A stretch of DNA of 37,500 bases from Acetobacteraceae bacterium (GCA_004843345.1 CP039460.1:1227501-1265000), one strand, 5' to 3'. Shown: positions 7,850-17,452, counted from the first letter of the stretch. Notes: generated by a model not told the origin, from the letters alone. Translations and numbers: made by a program.

Positions 7850-8494
7850 TTATTCTTCGGTATGATCTGAGTGATCGTGCGCTGTTCTGATGCGTTGGAT
7901 TTGGGTTCTCTTTCGTTCCGCTAAAAGGACATTGCGTGTCATTTTCTGATAGACCCCCATGATAAAGACAATTAAAGAGCCAACAACCAGGAGAGAGGCT
8001 GGGTAAAGAACATTGATGCCACCACCGACACCTTCTTCAAAGATACCAACTAAGCCTTCGACAAAAACCGCAATAATGACAGTTGTAATAAATTTACTTA
8101 GACTATTTCGAATCTGCCATTCACTAAGTTTGTCCGAATCTTTAATGACCTCATCTTCAATGAAAAATTTAGCAACGTCAAAAACGGCGATTGCAACAAC
8201 GACATAACTTACCGTACGTAGAATCAGATTTTTAATATCATCATGATGTGCGGTGTCATTCATTAAAAAGAGATAGAGATCACGAATACCGTAATAAAGA
8301 AGAACATAGGCAAGTAGAATAAGTACGATACTTGCAACACCGAACGAAATACGGGAAATGATACCAACAATTCGATGCATACGGTCAAGCTCTGTATGGG
8401 GAATCAAGTTGGCACTATCCGCAGCATCTCGTATCTGGTTAAAAGAGTGAGGGTGGGCAGAGTGTTCTCTCTGATCAAATGGCATTTCAGGCAT
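7850..8494 (-). CDS. Four-TM membrane protein, unknown function
   Basis: A 214-residue protein. A soluble N-terminus of about 40 residues rich in His and Asp is followed by predicted membrane segments at about 45-70, 87-108, 128-150 and 158-180, and a basic C-terminus (AERKRTQIQR) that should face the cytoplasm. No catalytic motif is visible and I do not assign a family. The gene converges on the small Cys-rich protein and is separated from tRNA-Gln by about 110 bases. Confidence 0.8.
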   Translation of the reverse strand: MPEMPFDQREHSAHPHSFNQIRDAADSANLIPHTELDRMHRIVGIISRISFGVASIVLILLAYVLLYYGIRDLYLFLMNDTAHHDDIKNLILRTVSYVVVAIAVFDVAKFFIEDEVIKDSDKLSEWQIRNSLSKFITTVIIAVFVEGLVGIFEEGVGGGINVLYPASLLVVGSLIVFIMGVYQKMTRNVLLAERKRTQIQRIRTAHDHSDHTEE

Positions 8495-8607
8495 AGCTAG
8501 ATATAAACTTTCTGCGGCAAAGAAACTTAGAATTTTTTATAATACCCCAAAAGCACAAGAAAATTCAAAAGAATATCCAAAGAAGAGATTTTTAACTTTT
8601 GGAAACA

Positions 8608-8682
8608 TGGCTGGGGTGGGAGGATTCGAACCTCCGCATGGCGGAATCAAAATCCGCTGCCTTACCGCTTGGCTACACCCCA
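8608..8682 (-). tRNA. tRNA-Gln (anticodon UUG)
   Basis: On the minus strand the cloverleaf is complete. The acceptor stem tggggtg pairs with the 3' side caccccag, the anticodon stem gcgga/tccgc carries the loop ttttgat, giving anticodon TTG, and the T arm holds ggttcgaatcc. CCA is encoded at the 3' end (8608-8610). Length is 75 with CCA. An apparent + strand reading frame through it is the common tRNA-read-through false gene. Confidence 0.97.
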
Positions 8683-8724
8683 ATATCCATTTCATCGCTC
8701 ACTAACTTATTTAGTGGATTTAAG

Positions 8725-8768
8725 ACAGGGCACGATGCCTCTCCTGAAGGAGAAGATGTGAGCCCTGT
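8725..8768. other. Stem-loop between tRNA-Gln and the coq9-like gene
   Basis: Outer arms acaggg-c (8725-8731) and gccctgt (8762-8768) and an inner tctcc/ggaga hairpin (8740-8753) are separated by an eight-base internal loop on each side. There is no T tract, so it is not a typical terminator. It could be part of the tRNA leader or an unrelated structure. Confidence 0.35.
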
Positions 8769-8795
8769 TTATAATGTTCTTAGGGGCTTCGTAAA
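8768..8795 (-). promoter_or_regulatory. Candidate promoter for tRNA-Gln
   Basis: Read on the minus strand, tttacg (8795-8790) and tataaa (8773-8768) are 16 bases apart and about 85 bases before the mature tRNA. This is the only reasonable pair in the spacer between the coq9-like stop and the tRNA. Confidence 0.35.
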
Positions 8796-8825
8796 GGGGG
8801 GGAAAGGATTTTTTTTATTTTTTCG

Positions 8826-9545
8826 TTAATTTTCTATTTCCTGTGAAATAAGAAGGTTAAATTTTTCCAGCTGATCTAGTCCTTCATTCAAGGCAATCAT
8901 TGTCGATTCAAGCTCTTCATTTTCGTCTTTTGCCCAGCAACGTAAAACCTTAGCCCATAAAATTCCTAAGGCTTGAAGGCGGAAAAATCCTTTAATGCCT
9001 TTTCGGTCAAGGCCTGCAATATCTGCAATCCATGTGACAGATTCGACATTTCCAGTAAGAAATTCGCTTCCAAGCGATGGAGATAAAGGGATCGTGTGCA
9101 AAAGGGAGAGAAAGCCTTGACGATGGGCCTGTAATCCATCACAGCGACGCATGAAGAGATTAAAAACATTGTCCCGTAAGGCTACCCCTTTTAGAGAATC
9201 ATTGCTTTTGAAGGCATTTTGGTCGATTTGCCGGTTGAGGCGTTTAAAAAGTGCTACTTTAGTTGGAATATGCTCTCTTACCCATGAAAAAGGGATATCC
9301 GCCTCATTGGCAACATCTTTTAATGTAAAATTCTGCCACCCTTTTTCGTCGGCTAAAACCATTGCGGCTTCTAAAAAATTAGACGAAAATTCTTCGTAGG
9401 CTTCTTTGCTGCGCACATGCTGCTTTAAGAGATCCTCGGCAAATTCAGAGGGAATTTGAGCAGAATCAGAGGATTCTTGGAAAATATCAAAATCGTCCCA
9501 ATCCTCTGTATTGGAAAAATTTTCTGAATTTGCGGCAGCTTGCAT
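8826..9545 (-). CDS. COQ9-like ubiquinone biosynthesis protein
   Basis: About 239 residues from the preferred ATG at 9545, which has aagggat upstream. A longer frame starting at 9635 would overlap proC by 56 bases. The N-terminal part is acidic and variable. A TetR-type helix-turn-helix follows (FLEAAMVLADEKGWQNFTLKDVA, split here as AMVLADEKGW and FTLKDVANEA). The C-terminal COQ9 domain shows WAKDENEELESTM and LDQLEKF. COQ9 proteins bind quinone intermediates and support late hydroxylation steps of ubiquinone synthesis. The partner ubiK lies two genes away in the same minus-strand cluster. Action at the inner membrane is known for the family. I do not see evidence that it regulates transcription. 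Confidence 0.85.
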   Translation of the reverse strand: MQAAANSENFSNTEDWDDFDIFQESSDSAQIPSEFAEDLLKQHVRSKEAYEEFSSNFLEAAMVLADEKGWQNFTLKDVANEADIPFSWVREHIPTKVALFKRLNRQIDQNAFKSNDSLKGVALRDNVFNLFMRRCDGLQAHRQGFLSLLHTIPLSPSLGSEFLTGNVESVTWIADIAGLDRKGIKGFFRLQALGILWAKVLRCWAKDENEELESTMIALNEGLDQLEKFNLLISQEIEN

Positions 9546-9579
9546 AGGTAAATCCCTTGAGATTGAAAGATTTTTGGTA

Positions 9580-10422
9580 TTAGCCTTCGTTTGAAAGTTC
9601 CTGAGTGCGTTTGATCGCCGCTTTGACAGCTTCATTCACAGAATTTGGCCAGTTTTCTGGTGTCATAAGAACGGAGAGCGCTGCGGCGGTGGTTCCATTT
9701 GGGCTTGTGACTTGTTCACGCAGGGCTGTTGCCGTGGACGGGCTATTTTTAAGCAAAACGCCAGCACCATAGATCATATCTCGAGAAAGTTTTCTTGCTT
9801 CATCTTTTCCAAGGCCATTTTTTACCCCCGCTTGTTCCAAGAGTTCAGCAAGGAGAAAAACATAGGCAGAGCCAGAACCTGCGAGACCAATTGCCGGCTG
9901 AATTTCCTCTTCTTTTCGGAGTGGGACGGCACTGCCAAAGGCTTCAACCAATTGGAGCGCAAGTTTTTTCGTCTTGGGATTTGTTTCTGGTGGAATGAAA
10001 AGGCTTGTTGCTGAAGCTCGAAGCTCGGCTGCAATATTTGGCATGACAGCGATTGCAGGTGCGCCGTGCGCAAGGGCGGTGAGCTGTGTTGTTTTAATGC
10101 CAGCCATGACAGAAAAAAGGCAAGATTGCTGAAGCTTTTCGGGGGTAAGAACTTCTGAGAGAAGTCCTAAAATTTTTTTTGTCATATTAGGTTTTACAGC
10201 CAAGACAATCATATCTGGAATTTTAGGAAGATTTTTAAGCGCTTCACTCTCTAGAAAAAGCTTAACATTTGAGGGAAAGTTTTCTGGTTTTGTGCGTTTA
10301 AAAACAGCAAAATCAAAGGGAAGGTTGGCTTTAAGCCATCCATTGAGCATTGCGCTTCCCATGCGTCCGCAACCAATCATGAGAATAAAAGGACGATTTG
10401 AAGTTGGCATATTTTGAGTCAT
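9580..10422 (-). CDS. proC: Pyrroline-5-carboxylate reductase
   Basis: 280 residues, the usual ProC length. The NAD(P)-binding Rossmann start shows IGCGRMGSAM (residues 16-25). The C-terminal dimerisation domain carries LAGSGSAYVFLLAEL and then LREQVTSPNGTTAAAL, the P5CR signature. It catalyses the last step of proline synthesis, reducing 1-pyrroline-5-carboxylate with NAD(P)H in the cytoplasm. It lies between ubiK and the coq9-like gene on the minus strand, with 34 and 59 base gaps, so the three may be co-transcribed. No strong ribosome binding site is seen before ATG 10422; ATG at residue 5 is an alternative. Confidence 0.96.
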   Translation of the reverse strand: MTQNMPTSNRPFILMIGCGRMGSAMLNGWLKANLPFDFAVFKRTKPENFPSNVKLFLESEALKNLPKIPDMIVLAVKPNMTKKILGLLSEVLTPEKLQQSCLFSVMAGIKTTQLTALAHGAPAIAVMPNIAAELRASATSLFIPPETNPKTKKLALQLVEAFGSAVPLRKEEEIQPAIGLAGSGSAYVFLLAELLEQAGVKNGLGKDEARKLSRDMIYGAGVLLKNSPSTATALREQVTSPNGTTAAALSVLMTPENWPNSVNEAVKAAIKRTQELSNEG

Positions 10423-10481
10423 AAACAGAACAAAGCCCGAAAGTTTTAAAAGGTTAAATTAGGAGAGAATATCAAGAGGTC

Positions 10482-10781
10482 TCAGCTTGTGATAGCATCT
10501 TCAAGAGTTGTCAGACGCTCTTGGAGTTCATTAATATGCGCCTGCATGTCGGTAATTTGTTTTTTTAGTGTGTCTGTTTCTTCTCTTGTTTTTTGAGCTA
10601 GAATTTCAACCGTGTCGAGTTCAGAGCGAGGGACAAGATCCATGCGTGCGCTTAGGCCGTTTATTTGGTTTTTTGCGACGGTTTTAATTTCTTCCCGAAC
10701 GCCGTTTGCAACGGAATAAGCGGCACCAGCGAAACCAGCTAAGTCATTCAAAAGAGCGGACTTCATTATCGTTTTATCCAT
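10482..10781 (-). CDS. ubiK: UbiK-family ubiquinone accessory factor (BMFP domain)
   Basis: 99 residues. It has a short hydrophobic, Ala-rich N-terminal helix (LAGFAGAAYSVANGV), a central stretch RMDLVPRSELDTVEILA typical of the family, and a C-terminal coiled coil (about residues 65-98) with heptad Leu/Ile. UbiK (formerly YqiC) assists aerobic ubiquinone synthesis by interacting with UbiJ and lipid, and is trimeric through its coiled coil. Together with the COQ9-like protein two genes on, this points to a quinone-linked cluster around proC. It is divergent from hldD. Confidence 0.85.
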   Translation of the reverse strand: MDKTIMKSALLNDLAGFAGAAYSVANGVREEIKTVAKNQINGLSARMDLVPRSELDTVEILAQKTREETDTLKKQITDMQAHINELQERLTTLEDAITS

Positions 10782-10871
10782 TTCACGTTTTAATTGCGTC
10801 TTTAGAGCTTCTTAAAATTTCTTTTTGAGAAGAAAAGACAAGAGTGCCAGACTAGGCAGATATATTAAAAC

Positions 10872-11876
10872 ATGAGTATAACAGTCTCTATGCTTATCGT
10901 CACTGGTGGAGCCGGATTTATCGGCTCATGTCTTCAGGCTGCGTTGGCAGCAAGAGGGCGTCGAACAATTGTTATAGATAGACTGCGCGATGGGAAGAAG
11001 TGGCGAAACCTTCATTCCCACCCGCCGGATCAGATTATTGATCCAGAATATGCCATGGCTTTCCTTAAAAGTTTGCCACGGGGCGCTGTGCATGGCGTTT
11101 TTCATTTAGGAGCCATCAGTGCAACGACTGTGCGTGATGGGGACTTGGCTTGGCATACAAATGTCAGTTTCTCACAAGATTTATGGCGTTTCTGTGCCCA
11201 TCGGAATATTCCTTTCTTTTACGCTTCGTCTGCTGCAACCTATGGCGCTGCGGATAAAGCAGAAGAATTTAAAGATGGGATAGGGGCGATTAAGGAACTT
11301 AAACCCTTAAATCTATATGGCTGGACAAAGCAGTCCTTTGATTTGTGGGTGGCCCGTGAACTTGAGAATAAACGTCCAGCCCCTCCCCAATGGGTTGGGT
11401 TGAAATTCTTCAATGTTTATGGCCCAAATGAATATCATAAAGGCTCGATGCAGTCAGTTGCCTGTCAAATTGCGAGAACACTTCGTCAGGGAGAAAAGCC
11501 GCGCTTGTTTAAATCAACAGGTGAGGGCATTGCGGACGGTGGACAGTTAAGAGATTTTGTCTGGGTTGGTGATATTGTTCAGCTTTTTTTATGGTTCTTT
11601 TATCATCCGGCAACTAGTGGTCTTTTTAATGCAGGGACAGGTAAGGCCCGTTCTTTTTTAGATATGGCAAAATGTCTTTGTCGTGAGTTTGGCGTTCCAG
11701 AAGAAATAGAGTTTATAGACCCTCCAGAACAGCTGAAAAAGCAGTATCAGAATTTTACAGAGGCAGACCTAACGCTTCTCCGCCAAAGTGGGTATCAATT
11801 TGAATTCACCTCCCTTGAAAAGGGAATCAAAGAATATGTACGGAAATATCTTCGTACAGAAGAGAAGAATCTCTAA
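10872..11876 (+). CDS. hldD: ADP-L-glycero-D-manno-heptose 6-epimerase
   Basis: 334 residues, short-chain dehydrogenase fold. TGGAGFIG (11-18) binds NADP, GVFHLGAIS (75-83) and SSAATYG (119-125) follow, and YGWTK (149-153) supplies the catalytic Tyr and Lys. FFNVYGPNEYHKGSM and the later GLFNAGTG are typical of HldD/RfaD. It makes ADP-L-glycero-D-manno-heptose for the lipopolysaccharide inner core, so the organism should carry heptose-containing LPS. There is no Shine-Dalgarno sequence. tatatt at 10861-10866 lies five bases before the ATG, so the transcript may be leaderless; Met7 is an alternative start. lgt follows after 65 bases. Confidence 0.94.
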   Translation: MSITVSMLIVTGGAGFIGSCLQAALAARGRRTIVIDRLRDGKKWRNLHSHPPDQIIDPEYAMAFLKSLPRGAVHGVFHLGAISATTVRDGDLAWHTNVSFSQDLWRFCAHRNIPFFYASSAATYGAADKAEEFKDGIGAIKELKPLNLYGWTKQSFDLWVARELENKRPAPPQWVGLKFFNVYGPNEYHKGSMQSVACQIARTLRQGEKPRLFKSTGEGIADGGQLRDFVWVGDIVQLFLWFFYHPATSGLFNAGTGKARSFLDMAKCLCREFGVPEEIEFIDPPEQLKKQYQNFTEADLTLLRQSGYQFEFTSLEKGIKEYVRKYLRTEEKNL

Positions 11877-11941
11877 TATTCTTTGTGTAAATGGCCTCTT
11901 TCCTTCTTTAAAAGCGCTTTCAAGGATTTATTTTTAAGAAC

Positions 11942-12874
11942 ATGTCTTCACCACTTATCTTTCCTGAATTTGATGCGGTTGCGTTTCATTTACCTTTTCC
12001 CGTTCCAGGATTGCATCCGCTTTCAATAACACTGATTTGGTGTGCTGTCCGCTGGTATGGTTTGGCCTATATGACGGCCTTTTTATTGGCAATGCCGATT
12101 GCACATAAATTATGCTCGCTTCGTCCTGTGGCAGCGACTCGGAAGCAGGTGGATGATTTTCTCTTTTTTGCCATTTTAGGGGTGATTTTAGGAGGGCGTC
12201 TCGGTTATGTCCTTTGTTATCAGCCATTTTTTTATTTAACCCACCCTTTAGAGATTTTTGTGGTTTGGAATGGCGGTATGTCTTTTCACGGAGGCTGTTT
12301 AGGTGTTGTGCTGGCTCTGGCATGGTTTTCGTATAAGGAGAAAATCAGTTTTCTTGCTTTCTCAGATCGTGTCGTGACTCTTATTCCAATTGGCCTAGGG
12401 TTGGGACGTTGTGCAAATTTTATCAATGGCGAGCTTTGGGGGCGCCCTGTCCAGATGGAGGGGCTTCCATGGGCAATGATCTATCCCCATGTTGATTCGC
12501 TTCCACGGCATCCGTCTGAGATTTATGAAGCTTTGATGGAGGGACTTCTTCTTTTCTCTGTTCTTCTGTTTTCGATTTCGAGGCCCGCTTTGCGCTCTCG
12601 TCCAGGTTTTACCGCAGGGCTTTTTTTGAGTGGTTATGCCTCGGCAAGAATGTTCTGTGAATGTTTCCGTGAGCCTGATTGGAATATCGGTTTTCTAGCA
12701 GGCGGTGTTACAATGGGGCAGATTCTTTCAGTACCAATGCTTTTATTTGGTATTTATATGATGGTGCAGGCGTTTCGTCATTTGCCTTTTGAGGGAGATA
12801 ATCTGACGCCAGTGCCTGAGAATTGGTCAGAACAGAGAAAGATAATCTCTCCTCTTTTTAAACGTGCAAAATAA
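11942..12874 (+). CDS. lgt: Prolipoprotein diacylglyceryl transferase
   Basis: 310 residues with about seven membrane segments. Family signatures are WNGGMSFHGG (109-118, catalytic His116), GRCANFINGELWGRP (155-169, including the essential Arg156) and RHPSEIYEA (about 189-197). Lgt transfers diacylglycerol from phosphatidylglycerol to the lipobox cysteine of prolipoproteins at the inner membrane. It is the enzyme that would modify the lipoproteins encoded at 1203, 1884 and 3312. It is followed closely by pgeF, whose start lies 13 bases after the lgt stop. Confidence 0.97.
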   Translation: MSSPLIFPEFDAVAFHLPFPVPGLHPLSITLIWCAVRWYGLAYMTAFLLAMPIAHKLCSLRPVAATRKQVDDFLFFAILGVILGGRLGYVLCYQPFFYLTHPLEIFVVWNGGMSFHGGCLGVVLALAWFSYKEKISFLAFSDRVVTLIPIGLGLGRCANFINGELWGRPVQMEGLPWAMIYPHVDSLPRHPSEIYEALMEGLLLFSVLLFSISRPALRSRPGFTAGLFLSGYASARMFCECFREPDWNIGFLAGGVTMGQILSVPMLLFGIYMMVQAFRHLPFEGDNLTPVPENWSEQRKIISPLFKRAK

Positions 12875-12887
12875 ACTGGGGATATTT

Positions 12888-13663
12888 ATGCAAAATCCTG
12901 CTTTTATAACTTCTAGCCTTTTGAGCCAGCCACACGGATTTGGAACGATTAAGGCAGGACTGCCACCGTTGCCTGTTGTGAGTGAAGAGTTATTCGAGAA
13001 ATATCCTTTGGCGCAGCCAGCCTCTTTCGTTAGGCAGGGGGATAAGAAAGTTTGGCAGATTCACGGTCTTCCCGTACAGGCGATGAAACAAGTTCACGGC
13101 ACAAAGGTAAAAATTATCCGAGAAGGTGATGCACTAGATACGCCATTTTCAGAAGAAGGGGACGGTATTGCAACCGATCGATCTGATATTGTTGCGGCCA
13201 TTGTAACGGCAGATTGCGGTCCTCTTTTGTTGGAAGGAAAAACAGCTCAGGGTAAAAAGGTTGTTGCAGCTGTGCATGCTGGATGGCTTGGGGCGGTAAG
13301 TGGCGTTATTGAATCTGGCGTTGAAGCCCTTAGGTCGCTGGGGGCGACAGAAATTGTTGCGGCAATTGGTCCTTGTATAACCGCCTCTTCTTACGAAATC
13401 TCAGGAGAGATGCTTGAAAAAATTTATGCACATGACAAAGAGGCTTCGCCTTGGCTTTATAAGGGTTCAAAAAGGGAAAATACCATTTTAACTTGCCAGG
13501 CTATTGCTTCCATCGTTTAGTTGCTCGTGGTGTTGATAAAGTTTCGGTTTCTGGTTTTGATACATGTTCAGATTTACGTCTGTGGAGTTATCGGCGTGAG
13601 AGTCTGAGAAAAGATGAAATACTGGCTCTGGCAGGACGGCAGTTTTCCTTCATTAAAGCCTAA
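12888..13663 (+). pseudogene. pgeF: pgeF, copy 1, frameshifted (likely sequence error)
   Basis: Same gene as the intact copy at 30660-31436. Here one A is missing from the run at 13469-13473, so the frame closes at 13520 after the AIGPC motif. The remainder of the product is still encoded downstream in another frame up to 13663. The intact duplicate makes a consensus error the best explanation. Confidence 0.85.
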
Positions 13664-13754
13664 GCTATAATGGAGCGTGCTTTCGAGAAAAGATTGAAAA
13701 AGAATTGATTTTCCCGTAAGGCATATATCCTATCAAGGCAGTTTTTCACTGTAA

Positions 13755-13844
13755 GGTGCGAACACCCCTGGAGGTTCGACCTCTTTAGTTGATGGATTTT
13801 ATTTAATTTTGTGCTTTGCTTTCCCCAAGAGAAAAGAAAAGCAC
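13755..13844 (+). promoter_or_regulatory. Structured leader upstream of L25 (copy 1)
   Basis: Three potential hairpins lie between pgeF and the L25 start: ggtg-cgaa-cacc (13755-13766), gaggt-tcg-acctc (13771-13783) and a 12-bp stem with one mismatch (13811-13822 with 13833-13844). The last ends 27 bases before the GTG start. It may end the upstream transcript or control L25 expression; neither is shown. Confidence 0.4.
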
Positions 13845-13871
13845 ATTTACTAATTTAATGGAGTATTTAAC

Positions 13872-14506
13872 GTGGCAGAAATGCAGAAACTTCCAGTTTC
13901 CCCGCGCGAGAAAGCAGGTAAGGGGGCAGCCCGCGCAGTGAGACGTGCCGGAAAAGTCCCTGGTGTGATTTACGGTGGCGGGAGAGAGCCAGCCCTTTTT
14001 GAAATTGATCCTCGTATCATTGATAAAGAGCTAAACCGTGGCGGTTGGCAATCCCGTCTGTACGAAGTACAGCTTGGAGACCGCCGTCAGCCTGTTTTGA
14101 TGCGTGAAATTCAATTTCACCCAGTGACAGATGCGCCATTGCATATTGATTTGCAGCGTATGCGTCCAGGTCAGAAAGTTCACGTCCAGATTCCAGTCGT
14201 TGTTGAAAACGAGGAAGAATGCCAAGGTGTTAGAGCTGGTGGTGTTGTTAATCTTATTCGCCATTCTGTTGAAGTCGAAGTTGATGTGGAACATATTCCT
14301 GAGCACTTCATTGCAGATATTGCTGCGCTTGAAATCGCTGACAATCTTCGTTGGGAAGACCTTAAGGGATTGAAGGAATTACGCCTGTTGGGCATCTTGA
14401 AGATCTCGTGATTTTGAGCATCGCCGCACCTGTTTCAGAAGAAGCTGAAGCGGATGAGGAAGAAGCTTCAGAGGAAGCTCCAGAAGCAGAAACAGCTGAA
14501 GGCTAA
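13872..14506 (+). pseudogene. rplY: L25/Ctc ribosomal protein gene, copy 1, frameshifted (likely sequence error)
   Basis: Identical to the intact gene at 31645-32280 except that one G is missing at about 14366-14368. The frame is shifted and stops at 14411. The C-terminal acidic tail is still encoded in another frame up to 14506. Confidence 0.85.
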
Positions 14507-14510
14507 TCAA

Positions 14511-15275
14511 ATGCAGCTTTGGGTAGGTCTCGGAAATCCGGGAGCCAATTATCGCTTTCATCGGCATAATATTGGTTTTATGGCCCTCGATCGCATTGCG
14601 GAACGTCATGGCTTTTCGCCATGGCGTGCCCGTTTTAATGGTGAGATTGCAGAGGGGAAAATTGCAGGTGAGTCTGTCTTGCTCCTCAAGCCTCTCACCT
14701 TTATGAATCTTTCTGGCCGTTCTGTCGTGCCAGCGATGCAGTTTTATAAAATTCCGCATGAGCAAGTATTTGTTTTTCATGATGAGATGGATCTGCCATG
14801 GGGGAAATGCCGGATTAAAAAAGGCGGCGGGATTGCGGGGCACAATGGTCTCCGTTCTATCCGTGACCTTTCTGGCAATCCAGATTATTGGCGTATTCGC
14901 CTTGGGATAGGTCATCCAGGGGATCGTGCCTTGGTCGTTTCCTATGTGATGGGAAATTTTCCCGAAGAGCAGCGTAAAGATTTGGATATTTGGTTAGATC
15001 ATCTTGCCGATGAGTCTGTTGTGCTGGCGCTGGGCACGCCAGAAGGACTGACAGGTAAGCTTGCAGAAAAGCAGGCCTTTGGGCGGGAAGCCAAGTTAAA
15101 GAAGAAAAGCTTGAAGGCGTAGCGCTTGAAAAAGCAATCAAGAAGCTAAGGCTCTGCATGAAAAAGAGAAAAAGATTGTTGAAAAGCAGAAATTTATTTT
15201 TGATCAGCAGGAAATGTAGACAATGCTTTGGCAGCTGCCTTGAAGGCTGCTCAAGAATCTAAAACATCTAAATAA
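14511..15275 (+). pseudogene. pth: pth, copy 1, frameshifted (likely sequence error)
   Basis: Copy of the intact gene at 32285-33052. Single bases are missing near 15067, 15140 and 15212, all in A runs. The catalytic part is unaffected and only the C-terminal extension is scrambled. Confidence 0.85.
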
Positions 15276-15311
15276 TTCTAAAAGTTAAATTAAGGTAGGA
15301 GTACAAAAGAC

Positions 15312-16409
15312 ATGGGGTTTAATTGTGAATTGTGGGATTGCCTAATGTCGGAAAATCAACCTTATTTAATGCGCTAACCGCAACAGTCGGGGCGCAGGCG
15401 GCAAATTATCCTTTTTGTACGATTGAGCCAAATGTTGGCCGTGTTGCAGTGCCAGACCCTCGTTTAGAGATTTTGTGTAAAGTTGGAAAGTCACAGAAAA
15501 TTTTGCCAACAAGTTTAGAGTTTGTTGATATTGCAGGCCTTGTAAGAGGGGCTTCAAAAGGTGAAGGGCTTGGAAATCAGTTTCTCGCCAATATTCGTGA
15601 AGTTGATGCGATTATTCATGTGCTTCGCTGTTTTGAAAATGGGATGTTACCCATGTTGAAGCAGTGTTGATCCTCTGCGCGATGCTGAAATCATGAAACA
15701 GAATTGATGCTTCGGATTTGGAAAGCCTCGAAAAAGCGTGTCGTGAATTGGGAAAAAAGAGCCAAAGGCGGTGACCGTCTTTCAAAAGAGCAGTTAGAAC
15801 TCGCAGCGCCCCTTTTAGAAGTCTTGCGAGAAGGAAAGCCAGCAAGAGCGGCTAAAGTTGAAGGTAAAGAGAAAGAAATTAATCAGCTTCAGCTTTTGAC
15901 GACAAAGCCTGTTTATATGTTTGTAATGTGGGAGAGGATGAAATCTCAGGAGAGGCCGAGACTGTAAATCCTTTCGTTGAGAAAGTGCGTGCAAAGGCAT
16001 TGGAAGAAAAAGCAGGGATTGTTGTTGTTTCTGCGCCATTGAAGCCGAAGTCAGTCAGCTTCCTCTTGAGGACCGCGCTGAATTTTTAAGTGATCTTGGT
16101 CTCTCACAATCGGGTCTTGATCAGGTCATTGCGGCGGGATACCAGCTTCTTGGGTTAAGAACCTATTTACCGTTGGTCCTAAAGAAACCAGAGCTTGGAC
16201 AATTACAGAAGGGACGAAAGCGCCTCAAGCCGCTGCTGTGATTCATAATGATTTTGAGCGTGGTTTTATTGCGTGCGAAGCGATGCTTATAAAGATTACG
16301 TTGAATTCAACGGAGAAGTTGGCGCAAAAGAAGCTGGCAAGCCAGAATTGAAGGTAAAGAATATATTGTCGCAGATGGGGATATTCTTCATTTCCGCTTT
16401 AATGTCTAA
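15312..16409 (+). pseudogene. ychF: ychF, copy 1, multiple frameshifts (likely sequence error)
   Basis: Copy of the intact gene at 33089-34195 with about eleven single-base indels, the first near 15326 (gtgaattg instead of gtggaattg). All but one are missing bases; the exception is an extra A near 15733. Such a density of indels with no substitutions is not how a duplicated gene decays. Confidence 0.85.
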
Positions 16410-16442
16410 GAGAGAGCTTTCACCGCTTTAAGGCTAGAGAAA

Positions 16443-17009
16443 ATGCGTATTGGCATCCTTGAGGCTCTTTTAATCCAGCGCATAAGGGGCATATTTCTCT
16501 TGCTGAGCGGGCTTTGCGTGCCCTTAATCTTCAACAAGTGTGGCTAATGGTTTCCCCCGGAATCCTTTTAAGTCTGGTCAAAAATGGCCTCATTTGAGGA
16601 AAGGTTGGAATCCGCTGAAAAATTGGCAGATGGGGTTAGAATTATCGCAACAGGGATTGAACAGCGATATGGCACTCAGAAGACATTTTTAACTCTTGAA
16701 CATCTTAAGAGAAATTTTCCTAATATTCGTTTTATTTGGTTGATGGGATCGGATAATTTGCCTGATTTGTGCAAATGGTATCGTGGAAAAGCATTAATTA
16801 AATCTGTTCCTATCGCTGTTTTTGCCAGACCTGGATCGAATAAAGAGGCCTTGAAATCGCCTTCTGCCTCATGGATACGCCATTGGCAAAGGCCAGAAAG
16901 AGAATCCCAAGCACTTGGGATAAAAGGTGCGCCAGATTGGGTTTTTATTCATAGAAAAGAAGTTAATCTTTCTTCCACAGAAATTCGGGCTAAAAATTCA
17001 TTTTTGTAA
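16443..17009 (+). pseudogene. nadD: nadD, copy 1, 5' frameshifts (likely sequence error)
   Basis: Copy of the intact gene at 34229-34798. One base is missing at each of three places (about 16461, 16559 and 16583), so the nucleotide-binding start is out of frame with the rest. The three losses sum to a codon. Confidence 0.85.
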
Positions 17010-17074
17010 AAATCTGAGATTTGATTGAAGATAGAGTAAGATAAGAGAAAGAACGAAAAGGAGCTGTTTTAGAA

Positions 17075-17452
17075 ATGACAGAAAATAAATACACACTCGC
17101 CCTTGACGAAAGAATTGCTAAGATCGAAGAGAGTCTTGATGATGATAAGGCGTTGGATATTGTGACTTTAGATATTGGCAAACAGTCTAATTTTGCACAG
17201 CGAATGATTGTTGCAGTTGGGGAGTCTCAACGCCAGCTGGTCGCCATGGCCTATCATTTAAAATCACTTTTTAAAGAATGGAACGAGACAAGCTCGATTG
17301 AAGGCTTAGAAGTTGAAAGTGGCTGGATTGTGTTGGATGGCGGAGACATCGTGATACATCTTCTTCTTCCTGAAAAGCGAGAGCTTTATTCCATTGAAAA
17401 AATTTGGAGTGCTGCTTTTGATAAAGGTAGCGTTGAGGTTGTTGAAGGATGA
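17075..17452 (+). CDS. rsfS: Ribosomal silencing factor RsfS (copy 1)
   Basis: Identical to the gene at 34864-35241; see that entry. Intact in this copy, with the same four-base overlap into rlmH. Confidence 0.9.
   Translation: MTENKYTLALDERIAKIEESLDDDKALDIVTLDIGKQSNFAQRMIVAVGESQRQLVAMAYHLKSLFKEWNETSSIEGLEVESGWIVLDGGDIVIHLLLPEKRELYSIEKIWSAAFDKGSVEVVEG

Noticed and set aside
8599-8829. 76-codon + strand open frame beginning with WLGWEDSNLRM
   Set aside because: This is the antisense of tRNA-Gln, a well-known false gene pattern.
9546-9635. Longer N-terminus for the COQ9-like protein
   Set aside because: It would overlap proC by 56 bases, while ATG 9545 has a ribosome binding site.
14379-14915. 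178-codon minus-strand open frame
   Set aside because: It is antisense to L25 and pth, with no signal or family resemblance.
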